A DNA stretch of 64,000 nucleotides from Ceriagrion tenellum (taxonomy: Eukaryota > Arthropoda > Insecta > Odonata > Coenagrionidae): positions 124,951,117 through 125,015,116 of the forward strand of contig OY720639.1 of assembly GCA_963169105.1 (NCBI GenBank), written 5' to 3'. Position 1 is the first letter of the stretch; each line of letters begins with the position of its first letter. Shown here one piece after another: positions 11,633 through 26,671 of this stretch. Made by a program: the position numbers and the translations under genes. The notes under the pieces were generated by a model. The model was not told the origin of the DNA and made no database searches. It saw only the letters and a list, made by a program, of their open reading frames with translations.

Positions 11633-14600
11633 GGAGTTAAACGAGGATACTCTAAGAAGATAAAAGTTTTAGAAAGTCTAGAATACGTTGAGTAACATTT
11701 TATTGATCAATGAGAAGCACTAAAAAACGTGAAGTTTACTGAAAATTGTTAGAAAAGAACAGATCAGGTTGAAATCTTTGGCACTATACGTTGAAGATTG
11801 CTGCTCACAGTGAGATGAACGGTTACTATCTATCACAAAAAAACTGATATGAGCATAAACTAATTCCTATATCTAACCTCCGGACATTTTCTAGTCTCCT
11901 GTTTTTTTCCCACTCGTCCCAGATCCCTCACCTTCCCGAAAAGAAACTCAAGCGCAGCCCATATCTTTTACTCTTGACTTCCTTGCCATTCGGCCCCGGG
12001 GCCAAGACCAGAGGGCACACCTCCGAATCTCGAGCGAACGCCGTAGTAAGAGGCCAACGGAGGAGGAAGAAATTAAACGACTTGGGTAGTACGTGGCGGG
12101 GCAAAGGAACGAGGTAAGATGAGTCCCACGCCCACCGCCTCTCTCCTCTTTCGTTTCTGGGATTGAAAAGATCGAAGGGCGGAGAGGAAGGGAAAGAAGA
12201 GGCGATATTGAGGTCAGAGTGCCAGGAGAAGAAGTGCCCTGTTGGATGTATTGACGCTGTGTTGATAACGAGACTTCAAATGGAAGTGATGGCGCCAGGA
12301 GTTCGAGAAACCTCGTCAGAGATTTCCTTCTTGAATGAATCCACACGTTTCCACCGCTCAATCATCTCGCTTACAAATTCAATAAAGTTCCCTCTTCTCC
12401 AGATGAATCCTTTCATTTCTCACGGAAGGAAACTGCTCACTAACTACTTTTACTTTTCGGGATCTGAGAGAGTTGAGAAAACAAAAACATCAGCTTTTCA
12501 GATCTTGTTTTTTTTTATAAGAGTAGGGTGTTTTATTTAAAGCAACTAGCTGGATTTTCAAATAAAACAAGAGGTCCAGTAAATACAACGCAGAAATCGT
12601 ATTTTCTCAGCAATCTCCTTTTATGGTCGGAGCAGGCGTGACTCAATCCGAGATACGCGAGTTCCAATGTTTCCCCATGTTTAGCTTAACTCATGAAAAA
12701 CTTTCGATTCTTCACCTCAGCATCGAACTGCTGCTATAGCTCTTGAAACATGCACTTACTATTCCCAATATATTTTTCAGTGTTTTAACTTATGTGAATA
12801 TTGCACTTAAGCTTAAAATAAGATAAAAACACCTATGGTAAGGTAACACGCTTTGCTTCAAACCGAAAGGTCAGGCCCAAATGATCATTTTGACGGAAAA
12901 CTCTGATCTGCATATATTGATCTATATCGTTTCATTAAGTAAAATATAGATGTAATATTTTTTCCTAAATATTGAAATTTTCTTTTATTAGTTTTCTAAA
13001 AGAGATTAATTAAAAATTTTTATCATCGTCGACGGCTGTATAGAATTTGGCACACATTTGCAATAGAGTTAATTGTGCTACTTTTAACCATGAGTTTATA
13101 AGAGCTGTTTATACTCTTCACCGTGGCACTGGGTAGGACTTCTATTAGTCATATCAGTCCGAAATATGTAGTACTAGACATGACTTACTCATGGTAAGAA
13201 TAACTTCTAGATAATGCCTCCAAATTGGTGTGTCTGATTGAAATATACCATATTACAAAGTTTGACATTAATGAAGTCAACAGGGCTCGCCTTTCGTAGA
13301 TAATGTTAATGTATGCAAGCAAATGCGAGAGTCTCCTAATTCTGATTTTTATCAGATCCGTAATTTTTAGTATTTCTATCATTATATATACTATAATCAG
13401 AGGCTTAAATTAACCGCCCTAATCTTACTGCTTATTGTTAAATAATGTGTTTTCGTGAAATAATCAAATTGAACTACCAGATTTTCTTAGTCACAATACT
13501 TTACAGTGATGACGAAAGTTGCTTCAAACCTTTTTGAGCATCTGTGTTTTATTAAAGTTTTCTCATATATTTCATGTTTAAATGTGGCAACTGAATTTAA
13601 CTTTCATGCGAATTGACGCATACTTAATCAATATTTCATCACCAAAGTTTTTCCATCCTTAAGGATTTGGAGCGGAGGGCATCCATAAAAAGAATCCTCT
13701 GGCTCTGCACGGGTACTCACTTTCATTTCCGCTCCAAAAGAGCACTCCTTCTTCCGCCTGCCTCCTTTTTGCGCGATTCGATTTCAATAGTGAAGAGGAG
13801 GACCTGCTCCTCTTACCTCTTTGCCTACATCTCCTTCGCCCTCCTCGCTTCATTTGCCTCACGACTCCTGGAAGGTCATCAACCTCTCTCTCCTTTGACG
13901 TCTGCCCACCCGACTCACCCCTTTTGTCTGATTAATTTCATCAACTCGTGTCCTTTTTTTTCAAACCACCCGACTGCCATGGCGCGGGAGTGCAGCGACC
14001 ACGGCATCCCCATTTTGTTCCCCGAGACGTGTTCTCGATAAGGGCGACTCTCAGCCCACGTCTCTGCATCACCATTCTCGCCGAGTGACGACGAGGTGCC
14101 GAGGGAACAGTTATAAAAGAGCTAATGGCGAACAAAAGCGATTCGTGACTCGTCTTGAGGGAATTAGTGGGCCGCAAAATCAATCGCAGTGCATGATACA
14201 TCTCTCATCTCGGCTTCCATTGTGATGGAGAAACTGCAAGATGCCGCATACGGCGAGAGAAAACGGTACTGTGCACTTTGCATTCTTCGTATCCTCTCCG
14301 TGACTTGAAAAATTACCTTCCAAGAATATATTTCCGAAGTTCCTTCTGGTATGCATCTCATTTTGGTTATTTTAAATGCTCTACACCCTTCACCTTGCAG
14401 TATCTTAAGTTTTAACTAAAATTAATTGATTTAAAAACTCTAAATAATGAAGAATGCGTGCACTTTTGTTTCTCTCTCGATAACTGAATACTGCCTTGTA
14501 CATATCTTTGAACTTTTATTGCTTCATGTTAGTATACGGTGGATTAAAGTATGTCCAAGCTTTCATATACAATAACAGGCGTGGAGGCCCTTTCAATTCC

Positions 14601-15480
14601 CAACCATCTCGTTCATGAAACGCTTCGCCACTGCCCATTAGTGGGTAAAATAGGTGATATTTCCATTCATGTTGTTTCTTGGCCTATATGTAACATATTT
14701 GTTTAATAAAAATGAAAACTAATTGCAAAATAAGCGTTCACTTTAAACATCTTAGAACTTCTGAGACACGTTCGGAGGTTTTAATTTCAAGCTTACTTTA
14801 ACGAAGGCAGTACCGATCAAGGCTAAATGCGTGCAAGTTTAAAGAAAAAAAATTAAAGTTCGAACTATTTTTTTGACCCCGTATAGGTATTTTCTTTGTT
14901 CCACTTGACGTAGGAACTCTTCAATACTGAGCTTGGGGAAAAACATCACGCATCATTGCGTCGCCGTTGCACTCAGCCGAGCTTATCGTGATTGCGGTCA
15001 CAATCCTTTGGAATTTCCTTTCCAGTTTTCTTTTGTTCTCGAAAATCGTGAAAACTAATTCCACTCGCTGCCGAATAGCGCTGGCTGCCCCAAGAACACA
15101 CACACAGGCATACCCAGACCGCTCTACTGCTTCTTTCTCTCTCTCTTCCGCACAGTCCCGCAGGGTGAACCCCTTCAGGCGGTCCCCTTTCCAATAATAT
15201 TTTCCCTCTGCCCTATCTCGGCCCGGCCCTGCCTTGCAACACTCCCCCTTTCCCTCTCCCTCCCTCCCCAATCGGCCTGCTCCGCCATCTCTTCCGGGAG
15301 GCAGGTCACGGATCCACGGAAGAAGGAAATGGCTAGGAGAGGGAATAAAAGGAAAGAAAAGTATATAAGGAACGAAACGGCGGGATAGGAAATCGGGAGG
15401 GAGCTTCCTCGTCGTTCTCCTTCGGTACGGCGGGGGAGGAATGGGGGGGACGGATAATCTGAGGAGACTCCGGTCGCCCT
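11633..15480. other. Non-coding DNA with three GC-rich patches
   Basis: Patches at about 11880-12400, 13660-14360 and 14940-15480 stand out in base composition, with runs of mostly pyrimidines or mostly purines on one strand. Their open frames overlap on both strands and show no domains. A TATATAAG-like box occurs at 15361-15369 inside the last patch (see findings). The DNA between is AT-rich with nothing recognisable. Confidence 0.4.
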
Positions 15481-18180
15481 AGGAAGTGCGCGCGTGCAAG
15501 GGACAGCTCGTGGACGTAATTATAGGAGGTATAATCGTTTTTATTTCAAATAACATCCGACCAATCAGATTGGCAATATTTGATTTCCATCAAGCGTTAA
15601 ATGGTACCCATGAGGAAAACTCTCACAGAGCAACTCCTGATGATGTTCTTGCTGGAAAAATGACTCCTTTTGACGAAATATTATTCATACGCGTGTACAT
15701 ATTTAAGTTAAGTATGCCAGGTACTGTTTATGTCTGTTTACCTCTTTTTAATATAAATCGTATTCACGTGTCTCTGGCCCAAAAAGTCCAGCACGCATAG
15801 TTTGCGTCAATTGGGTCATCGAGATATTGGTTGATATAAGGCTATGATAAGATTTTCAGTAATGTTCTAATTTAGATAAGACAATATTTTTAACCTTTTA
15901 ACAGTTACACATAACGGAACTGATCATCCATTAGCTCAGCGAATACTATCAAAGCTCTTAAATCTCCTAATGATATAATAGTTTTAAATGTTTATATTTT
16001 GATGACTTCAAGCTCATGGCTCATGGAATAGTATAATCTTCAAATGTTTTGTTTCCGTCTGTATACTTAATTGGAGTTGAACTTGCAAGGATAAGTAGAG
16101 TTGAAGGAAATAATCTTCCAAATTACTCTTTTACTGTCTCTTTTTTCAAAAAGTTGAAATGAGTGAGTTCAAATCAATGTGGAAAAGAAAGAATAAAACG
16201 GATCAGCGTAGAAGTCGTCGACCCTAGAGTCAGTTCCTCGGATCTCGTCCGATAGGGTTTACGGCAAAATGGGTTAGGAATTCGTTCTAGCTACTTTATA
16301 GCCTCATTAGGCAGTATTCTCTATAGGGTCTGATTCCCAGTTATCTGCGGAAATTGAGTTTAAACGTGATTTTCCGTCAGAGCTCTAATTTAAAAATGTT
16401 CCGTATGTGTTAGTTCCATAGGTATCAACCTAAAATACAGCCGCAAATATTTCCACCACGTTGATTTGTCATGGAGATGCATACATAGATATCATGATTG
16501 CACCGACAAATGTTTGACACTCAAATAAACGTAAACAGTTTCAGAATTTCTTACCCATATTTTGTAACTGTTAAATGGGGAATGTAAGAAATATCAGAAT
16601 GTTGCGTTTTACAATCTCTTCATTTGTAAATAAACTCTTCCTTTCCGTGAATTTTTCTTAAGTATTTTATTTTTAAGTCTGTATGTGCTAATCATATTTT
16701 GTTATCTTTCAAATATATTTACTAAGCTCTCTTGTTGCATCACTTTACTTGTCTGTTTATACGGCTATCATACGACTGCTCTAAACGTCAAGTTTTAACC
16801 ATATTTCAACATAAATATGCTACATTTATGTGTCCTTATCTAACATACATTTAGAATAATTTTTAAAATCCTTTTTATTTTTTGCTTCTTTACCCTTGTA
16901 AATTTAATTTATCTTCATTATCCCCCGTTAGTCAAGATTCATAAAATGTTCCGATTATGGAGCTAAGATAACTTATAGAGGGAAAGGTTTTGTGCTATGA
17001 ACTTGTTTTACCTTTACCCCTCTTGCTCTCGCTATACCTGTAAGCTATCATATGTTGCTGAAGGTTAGGAGCTTTTATTAAAAGTGAAAGTAGAAAACTA
17101 GATAATTGTTTCCAAACAAAAGGCGGAATTTGTTGCTAATAATTTTAATTAAATTCAAATTTCTTCACCTCTTAACATCAATTTTATGAGGACACACTAA
17201 CATTTCGAAGATGAGAAGGCTTATTTACATTCTGAGATTAATGAAGGAAACTGCCGCTATCCCTCATTAATTCCTTATGGATAAATTGATAGATGTGTGA
17301 CAGATCTAATGAAGGAAGACTCAGGTTTAAGTGCAATTCAGCGCAGAGATCACTGATTTGGGGCAGGGTAACTTCGAAGTTATCCTGGGATAAGGGAGGT
17401 ATTGCAGCAATAGAATTTAACAACATGGGTAGACCACAGCTGATGTAACGAGGCAACAAAGGTTATTCCATCATCTCTTTAACTGTTATGTGCTTATTAA
17501 GCCAATAAAATATATTTTATTTGTAAAACAAACGTCTAGGAAAAGTGTGGCTATAATTTAGATGCTCATACTAAAACGATTCCTTTGCTTTGCATAAGAA
17601 GAATATGACTTCAGACATTCAGTCAACAACTGCATACGTCACATATTCTCATCAAAGAGCCTAACTGGGCAATACCATGCTCAGGATAACTTCTCGTAGT
17701 ACATCATAAATGTTTGGCACATAAGAGAAAAATAGCAGTAACGAGTTGAGCCATATGAGGTTGAGATAAAAGCAGCGACATTGGGTAAGAGCGTGGCTCT
17801 TAAAGAAAGATGGGAAAATTAGACCCGGGGACCATCCTTACATTCTCTACAAGAATCTTTGCATCTTTAATCAATTTTAGCAAATATTGAAAACGCATTG
17901 CTCCCTCCTCGTGTACGGAATAACGACTACACCGAGATATTATTATCTGCATAAATTTGGTATTTATTTTATATATTTTGTACGAATTACTTTGTTTAGT
18001 ATTTTTTATGTTTGGGCCTATAGAAGAATACGAATATTTTAATTATTAATAAACATTTAAATTAGTAATAAATGTAATGTCTCAACATACGCTTTAGTTT
18101 TTTTATCTGTCCATGTAATTACTTACCTGTAGATATACATAACGCTGCATTTAGAGGTCGAGTGAATTAAAATGTTTCGA
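15481..18180. other. AT-rich non-coding stretch
   Basis: No gene supported. The 104-codon frame ending at 15800 lacks a convincing ATG context and any domain. I see no terminal repeats, RNA boxes or tandem arrays. Confidence 0.45.
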
Positions 18181-21100
18181 AAAATTTAGGATAAACGAGA
18201 GAGGATAGAATATTTTAAAACAGAGTAAGAAATTAGGAGCGGTGAGGAAAAGAGTGGGAAGATAAGTTGGGTCGTAGCTTGAGGAGTGTATGGGAGCATG
18301 GGGGAACCTTGAGCTGGGATACGGTGCGTCGGTTCCACGCCCCCTTGCATTCTAACAATGCATCCACGCCCGGGTAAATTAAATTTCGAAGGGAAAGAAG
18401 AGTGAGAGAGAGGGTAGAGGAAAATGCATGCGATCTCATGCACTCCTTCGTTTTATTCAGAGCAGGGCAAGAGGAAGAAAAAAGAATAAACGGCGGTGGA
18501 CCCTTGGCGGTAAAGGAGGAGAAACCTTGGAACGCGGTAGGATGTTGTAGCCCTCCTCGTATAGAGGGGAGAGCTCCTTTGAAGATTATTCCATTCGATA
18601 GTTGAAGGGGCTCAAGGGGGGAAGAACGAGGAAAATAAAAGAAACGAGAATCCTTTTGGAGAGTGGAATTTCGAGTGCGCAGTTTTTGCCGGCGGAGGAG
18701 GAGTAGTTTATGCGGGAAGGTCGTGCGACGGGTAAGAGGAGGGTGGGTGCGTGGTGTCGGGCTAAAACGTAAATGAGTAGAAGGGGAGTAAGACGATGAG
18801 TTGAGCGGGAGCAAAGAGCCAACGGACCCAAGTGGAAAGAGGATTTGTGCGTTGCGAGGCGATTAAAGGAGAAATTTTCCTCTTTGGGAGGTCGCATTTC
18901 TTGATCCTTCTCATCGATGATTTCAAATACGTTGACGTATAACGAAGATTGGCATGGGTGTGAATCAATTAATTGATGTCAGAAAAATAAATTGATGCAG
19001 AAGATTCGGTAGTTTTGTGCATACATTTTTCTTACCTTTGCATCAAATTTGCGCATATAAACATGCAAGAATTATTCTTCTCATTTTCAACCAGAGCCAA
19101 CCAACCTTTCCAAGATGTAAGTTTTCTTGGCACCAATAGAGCGCCGTTTTCGCTGGCGACTGGCAGTAAAACTTTTAAAAACTCTGAAAAATATTACTAC
19201 CACTCTTCGATGATATAAACATAAATGCCACGGACCTAGGATCAGCTTTATTACATAAATGATTTCTAGAACCGATTTTTACCGAATAAAAGCAGTGTGA
19301 AAAATTACCGGGCAAAGATCATTTAACTAGACCAGTATAGAACCCGGATCTCCGGATTTCGCGTTTATTCGATGGCGTAAAAGGAACAAGAAGTTCCAGT
19401 CTGCCGGGCATATTGATTACCAATCATTCCAAAGGATAAAAGCTATAGTCTGCGAACTTGAAACCTAATTTTAAGCCCAATGAGGTTTTCGATTTTTTTT
19501 ATAATCGTTGCAGATTCGAGGACTGTCTGCCGCATTACTTTTCCGGCGTCACCCACAAGTGCACCAAAGTCCCGATATCATTGAAATAGTGATAAAACAG
19601 GCCAATGGATGGTTTTTAAACGTTTGTTATAACGTTGTTCGTGATCCAGAGGCTTTCGATCTGTGGATTTCGTCTTTCAATTGAAGAGAGGCATGATATT
19701 TAGCTCATAGTATGTAATGTTTTTACCAGATTTTCTTGTAACCAATTTGCTTATTTAAAAACTTTTTCCTCCTTTCCTCCTTTCCTTCCCAAATGCTCGC
19801 AGATTTTATTCTAATATCATAAATACGGCGCGATAGTTCAGATGTCATGAAGCGAAATGGAGACCCCATTTTGGATTTCCGGAGGAAATGGAATTTTATC
19901 CCTCGGCTAAAAACAAGCGGAGAGTTGAAAGTGGTTTAATTTATTTACCCTTTGCCGATACTACGGATGATATTTGGCTGGGCAACCATTTTTAAACCCG
20001 ATGCGTTGCGCAGAAACGCTCACAACTCCGCAGTCACAGCAGAGTTTTTCCTCTTTCATGCGAACTCCCATGACTTCCGAAGAGGAATAATAAAATGTAA
20101 CTGCACACACAAACACGCTCTCATCCCGCACGCCCAGCCTCCCTCTATATCCTTCTCTCCTACACGCGCCGCATAACCACTTTGTCATCCGCTGTCACAA
20201 TCCCAGAGTAAGTCATGGCTCCGGAAATATTTTTTCGACCGTAATGGAAATATAATCGAAAGAATTGAGAGGCACCGCCGATCTACCAGCCCTCTCCTCT
20301 CTATATCATGCGGGCAGGGCCCTGGTGCTATGTGGGACGCGAATAACCCACCAGTTACACACACATCCGAAGGCAGTCGCTCGACCTGTTCGATACTTTC
20401 AATTCTCAATTTTCTGTTTGACGGGGCCCAACCCCCTTTTCCTCGCCACTCGTAGCCTACGGGTGTGGGGGGATGGGTGTCGATCCGGGGGTTGTGCCGG
20501 GGTTCGTCGAGGGACAGATGGGGAGAAGTGGAATGGGCTGTGGGTGAGGATGGGAAAAGGAAATTCGAGTGAAACTTGTCGTATGTTAGTTGCATATGCA
20601 TGCGTGTGCGGAAATTTGAAAGAAATATTTGGCGTGTACTTGTGTGCGCATATGATATGATGACGATTTCCATGTGAATATTGTAAAGAAACGGGTTAAA
20701 ATTAAAATAAAAGTCACTTATGTGTTCTTACACAATTTGCTTTGGCATGTCAGGCCATTTTCTGTCAAGAGTCATGAGCGTCAAATTAAAACGCAAATAT
20801 AATTTGTCGAAGCTTTAGATGAGATGAAATCACGCTAAGGCATAGAACAATGGAGGCCGAAACGAAGGAAAAAACATACGAAGCTAAGTAAATTATTCCC
20901 AGCAAATGCAGATCAAGAAAAAGAGTTATCGGCCACTCATAAAATTTACACAGAGAACTTAGGAGGGGAAGATGCACGATTAACTTTAAGAAAAAGAACC
21001 TTTAGGCCGGTTAACGCGCCTTCAGTTTGAGTATACACGTAGCTGTCTAGGTAGTTATGCGAGTATATAGCCACTAGCATGACTGTTTAAGGGCAAATAC

Positions 21101-22210
21101 TACAAAATAACAAGTACAACCATCCAATTTATATGTGTATCTTAAAGCATCTCATGAATAGAAAGTCAGTCGCCTAAGGTAGCTACAAAGGATTTGCAGT
21201 TCATCATTTATCTCAAGGATTCAAACTTGTTTAATCCACCATGAAATGTTGGCCACTTTATACATCCACATAGGCATGAGTGAATGCGTATATATTCATT
21301 GCTTCTTAGAGACTCCCAACTACTCTCTAAACAACCCCTAACACAATATGTATGTTTAGTTTTATAATAAAATAAAAATTCAATAAAAAGTTAAAAAGAG
21401 GTAGTAATACTCTTACAAATGAACTCCAGCTATGTGCTCTATACATCGTATAACTTTTCATATGTGGATTATCCTGTGAGTGAGTACTATTACATAAAGA
21501 ATGACACTACCGTAGCTGTAATTTGAATATGACTTTACGTTATAGTTTAGCATATCTTCATTAAACTTGGAAGATGTTCTACGAATATTTAAGAATAAAT
21601 TGGAAACCTGACCCTCAATGTATCACAAAAACACTGAAAATTGAGAGGATCCTGCGGTACTCTGAAGGTAAATTATGGGTGCCTCGGTCTAGTTTACACT
21701 TTTTAGCGTTGGAGTTAAAACTCACGAACTGAAATCTATTTCTCCTTTCCCTTTATTCCTCCCCTTCAGCAAAGCTTTTTTTATTTCATTTATTGCTTAT
21801 TCGCAAATATTTTCGTACGCATGAAATGTTTATGTCTGCAGAGTTGTGAGTATATATACCTAGACCCGCGTGCAAACACGTCAATAACCTATGTGGAATC
21901 TAGCGGAAGTTTGTTTGTCCTTTGCCCTTCCCACCACTCTTGCATCCTCCTCGCCCCATGCCTCCCTCTCTGCTCGGCTGCGATACGGAATTGAAACCGC
22001 TCAGAATTCGGCTATTCTCCCCCGTTCCCAGACATGCCCTCCTGCCTTTGATTTCTGCATTTTTACTCCCGTCTCCTTTTTTTCCATTCAACCCTTCCTG
22101 CTACCCTCCATTCCCCGGAGGGAATCGTCGGAATAATTTCGATTTAATTTTTCGTCAACTCTCCTCTCCCCCAAGGGATACCATTTTTCCGGAAGGGATT
22201 TAAATTTTAT
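18181..22210. other. Non-coding DNA with GC-rich patches
   Basis: Purine-rich on the + strand at about 18190-18910, GC-richer at 20090-20600, pyrimidine-rich at 21890-22200. The longest frame (18233-18814, minus, 193 codons) is serine/proline/arginine-rich, as expected from translating the complement of a purine-rich strand, and is not supported as a gene. Confidence 0.4.
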
Positions 22211-25200
22211 CAGTTTTTTTCAAATTATTATTTTGCCTATGTCCCTCTCCATCCTTTTGTCCCGTAGGGGTGTGTGTTTTGGGATGGATATTTGGTGGGC
22301 TGAATTTGATTAATGCAAGATTGGTCGGAATGCTGGAGCTAAGTGGGATAATTTAAGACGTGTTTTATGTGGCGCCTTTATCTCCTTCTCCTTCACAAAT
22401 CTGTTAGAGCCACTTTATTGTCCTCTTTCTTCGTTACTTTTTCAATTTCTCTCTTGAATCCTACCTTAAACCTTATGTAAACGATCAAAACAGAAATAAC
22501 AATTGTACTATTCATCAAGGTACTTTAATGCGTACGAGGCGTTTCAGCTCAGAGTCTAAACCTAAATTTTTGGTTTACAGATCACAATTTACAAGTTTTT
22601 CTACAAAAATTGGTCAAAAGGTTCTTTATTTTGTTTTTGGATTTTTTAAAAGCTCTTAATCATTAGTCATTTATTTCCCGGGAAAAGTAGATAAACAGGG
22701 ACAGTGAACAAATGTTTCTCAAAAACTGGAAAATTCACAAATTTGTTTTGAGTAGGGGAGACCGGGGCTGGTTGGATTCCCTTTGTCTTTTAAATTTTCA
22801 TTTTTTAACTATAACTGTTTTAACTGAAGCAATTATTCCAGCATATTGATACACTAATCACCTACAATAAGGAGCTACTTTAGGTATAAAATCTTTATCA
22901 TTGAAATTTTTAAAAAGTGTTTCCTAAAACAGTATACTTCCGTACAGTACAGTACTATAAAACAGTATACAACAATACTTCCTATGCGGGGCAAGTTGGA
23001 ACACAGACTGGGGCACGTTTATACGCGTGTAAGAAGGCTCTTAGGATTAACACAGAAAACTTTCTCTATGACATTAAGTCACCTATTAGCCTAAAGCATT
23101 ATGAAAGCAATCAAAATTGGCCATCATATTTATCAATGTTACTGTAAGTTAATCGAGAGAACATACGGTTTTTAAATGCAGAATCCGTGAATCCATTGTT
23201 TCAAAAGCGTTTTTTCGAGGATTTCCTGTCAAAATGACAATTTTTCCCTTTTCCTTCCTTTGTTTGATCATTATATTTGTACAGACTAGCCCCGTCACCG
23301 TATATTTCATCTTATCAGACCTAAAGGTATCCATTTTAAATTGAAAATAAATTTCAACGTATAAAAATTGTAGGCAATTGATAACTCTTTAAAGCTGTTG
23401 TAAATTGAATACCTTAGTTTGTTATCTCAAGGTTATTAAGAAAATGAGTTGGAATATTATTACTAACCGGATCGCAGTGGAATCTTTTTCCCAAGCGTAG
23501 GCAAGTAGTCGACTGGGCTGAGAGGAGTGGGCGCCAGACATTGTTTGTCTCCACGCTCTCGCTCGTTTAGTTGCCAAGTTATCCTTACTGTAAGAACACG
23601 TCCCTTTACCCAACTAGCCACGGTTTCACTTGAGCTTTTTTTGCAATATCATTGACCCTATTTTCTAATTGCAGCTAATGTGAGAAATTATATATATTCT
23701 TATTTCTATGAGTCTAAGAAATTCTACCCATTTATCGAGACATTAGACACTTTTGATACGTTTTTTACAATTCGTATTTCATTTCTGTCGAATTTGAAGT
23801 CCAATGTTTACCCAATATCTAATATTACTTAATTATGTAGTCATATTGAAACGGATAACTACTCTCGAGTACATGGAAAACCTTGTAATCATCTGCGGAG
23901 CATATGTATATATAATTCAAAGAAGGCGGAAGTGAGGTGAGAAATATAAAAAAAAATGGAAATTAGGTGTGGAGGAAAATCAATGTATGGCTTGCTTTTG
24001 AAAAAAGGACATTGGTATGACGCAAATAGAGAATCGAGTATTTCCCTTCATCTTGCATCCATAGTCCACATAAGATAGTTCTGTATTACCTTTTTTGTCA
24101 TTTTTTCGATACTCTTCTTCAAGAGCTTGGGTGATAATAAGCATAACTAGATTATTTTGGTTTTATTACTCGCTACTTTGATATTTGCCTCAGCAAATTT
24201 CCATGGAACTTTTACTGTTGTTTCTATGTTTACTCCATCGAATGGTTAATGGCACCTTGATTCGCACTTTTATCACCTTTGCCAAGATCAACTAAAGCAA
24301 ATCAGGTTGATGTGAGGTTTTACTGACGTTAAGAATGACGTCTATAGTTTCTAAATTCCAATTTGATTCCCATATTTTATTTTCAACCCTTTTACTTGAA
24401 TTGTTTGGGTACAATTCAGCAAAAAGCTGAAATTTTAACGATATTTTCAAATGAATCGGATCTGGATTTAATATATTATATACATTGGAAATACATATCT
24501 GGCAGACATGACACGACAGTAATGAGTTCGTAAATGGATGGTGATCATAGCTGATTCCTCATTAAGAGTTCGGAAGAAATGCTAATTGGGATGAATTTAA
24601 AAGGGAACTCTGGGAAAGACCTGGATGAAAGAGACGACGTCATACGAATTGAGAAGGAAGTGGTGAGCTGCAGCAATTCAATCTTCGAATTGATTACTGT
24701 TGCGGATAGCAGTTAACAGCAGCTTGCAAAACATCAACTGCTTTCATCAGCGTTACATGGCTGGGTTCTGCATGGGTGTTTAAATCTAATGTGTTGAGAA
24801 CAATGTGCTTCCAGGGAAATAAGTCTTTTAATGGGCAATTTCCGAGCGTTTAAAGTTCTTTAACTTTTTAACCCCTATTAACGGAATGTTGAAGCTTTCG
24901 CGTGCGCCAATTATCCAATTCTACGTCTCCTTACTGCCATGGTCTACTTTTAAACTCGTTCCCTCGACACATTTCCCGAGAAGTTAACCTCTTCTGAGCA
25001 CTCTCTTCCTCGAAACGCAAAAAGTTTCCTTATTCTCCTGCCATCTTTTTTTGCTTTCCGGTCTCCAATTTGAATTTCATTCGGATGGAAAATTGACGTC
25101 CCCAACTGCTCCTACCGAGGAACAGAATGAAGAGTCCACTAAAACAAGGAGCAAGAAGCAGTAAGTGATGGTATTTATGAAACCATTCTGACGAAGGATA

Positions 25201-26671
25201 TACTCGTGAAAATGCCCGTGAAGTATACGTTAAGATTTTCCTCCAAATTTCTATGTAAACATATCACATGTAGTTTGCCCTTTCCATTTACTTAAATATT
25301 ATCTTTCTTGCATATCAAATATACTATTAGTTTTTATTTCATCCATCTAATTTTCAAAGTATAAGGGCATGTTGCGTGACACTACCTGAAAGGTCACCTG
25401 GTCTGGAATAATATACCGGTTTTATTATTGTATTTATCGATGATCAAATTATTGATTTTTCAATATTTGGCTAGCTTAAAATTGGTTTATTTTTTCAGTA
25501 TTTGGCATCATTTCAAACACTCAATGGAAGATATTAGCCATAGGCTAATCAATTAACTCGCCTAGTATTCAAACCTTGATTTAACAATATCCTTTCCTTC
25601 CAACAGAAGGTTGGCTGAAGTGGTCATGTTGCAAAATGGCCATTTGGAAAAATGGCAAGGCCATCTTGACCGTCAATACAATACAATAATGACTGGAAAT
25701 TAGAAGATTCAACATCAAATTCTGGCGTTGTTAAATAAAATTTTCATGGATAGTTTAATTTAACTTCTTCGTAGTGCATACTATAGCGTTATATCTGGGA
25801 ACCATATATATGCAAATTTTTAGAAGACGATTTCATTTCTTGGGCCTGTTATTTGTTAGCGACATGTATCAGGTCGAACACCATGGATGTTGAAGTAGGA
25901 TATATATGGAGACTAATTGAACAGAAAAGAAGGAAAAATCGATCGGTGAAGACGAGCAACTCTGTTGCGTCGGACTAAATAAAAGAGGAGCCTTACACGG
26001 TTAGTTCCGAAGTTAAAGAAAGCAAAGCAAAGAGGAAGGCAGCAAATGACAGCCACTTGCCCACCGAGGAAATGGGAACTTCACAAGGATTAGGGGCGCG
26101 TTTCTTGCCAGACAGACACATTATCGGGAGAAGTTCTTTATAAAAGTTGCTTAATAAGGTTTCGTTCGTAGCCTGGGATGGTGGGCGGTGAAAGGAAAGT
26201 ACACACTGGGAGGGGGGTTTTAGAAGGGAATGGAGGTTGAATTGGGGAGGTGGGAGGCGTGTGGTGCGAGGACAGGGACGAGGGAGCGGAAGGCGGGAAA
26301 TGTGGAGTGGGGAACAGATGAAAAGAGAGAATCGAGATAAAGTGCTGCAAGGCGCTAGCGGAGCTGAAGGTGGGAGGGTAGATCATAACCGTCCTCATCT
26401 GTGCGCGTTTGAGACTGAATAGCCCTGCCATTCAAATTATTCTTCCGTAAAAAAACTCAGTGCTTATATATAATTGTGTGGTTATTTCACAGTATGTGAC
26501 GGAAACTTTAATATTTTTTTTACATTTATGCCTGTAGCAAAAATAGGAATACCCTGTTTTGACTTCCGCATTCAGTATCGCAATTTCTGTTTTTACCTTC
26601 TATTGTTCCCTCATCCTTAATGATTCCCTCATCCTTGTGTTTCAGATGTATGTTAGTATCTGTGTTTAGAG
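22211..26671. other. Mostly AT-rich non-coding stretch
   Basis: No gene supported. A purine-rich patch with short frames lies at about 26090-26430. Around 22750-23020 there are GGGG-C/A-GG-TGG phrases that may be an old repeat, but I could not define ends. Confidence 0.4.

Noticed and set aside
12163..12540. 125-codon plus-strand frame
   Set aside because: It sits in a purine-rich patch and is matched by a 137-codon frame on the other strand. No domain.
18233..18814. 193-codon minus-strand open frame
   Set aside because: It is the complement of a purine-rich patch, Ser/Pro/Arg-rich, overlapped by other frames, with no domain, splice or start support.
20185..20673. 162-codon minus-strand open frame
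   Set aside because: GC-rich patch with an equally long plus-strand frame over it. No recognisable domain.
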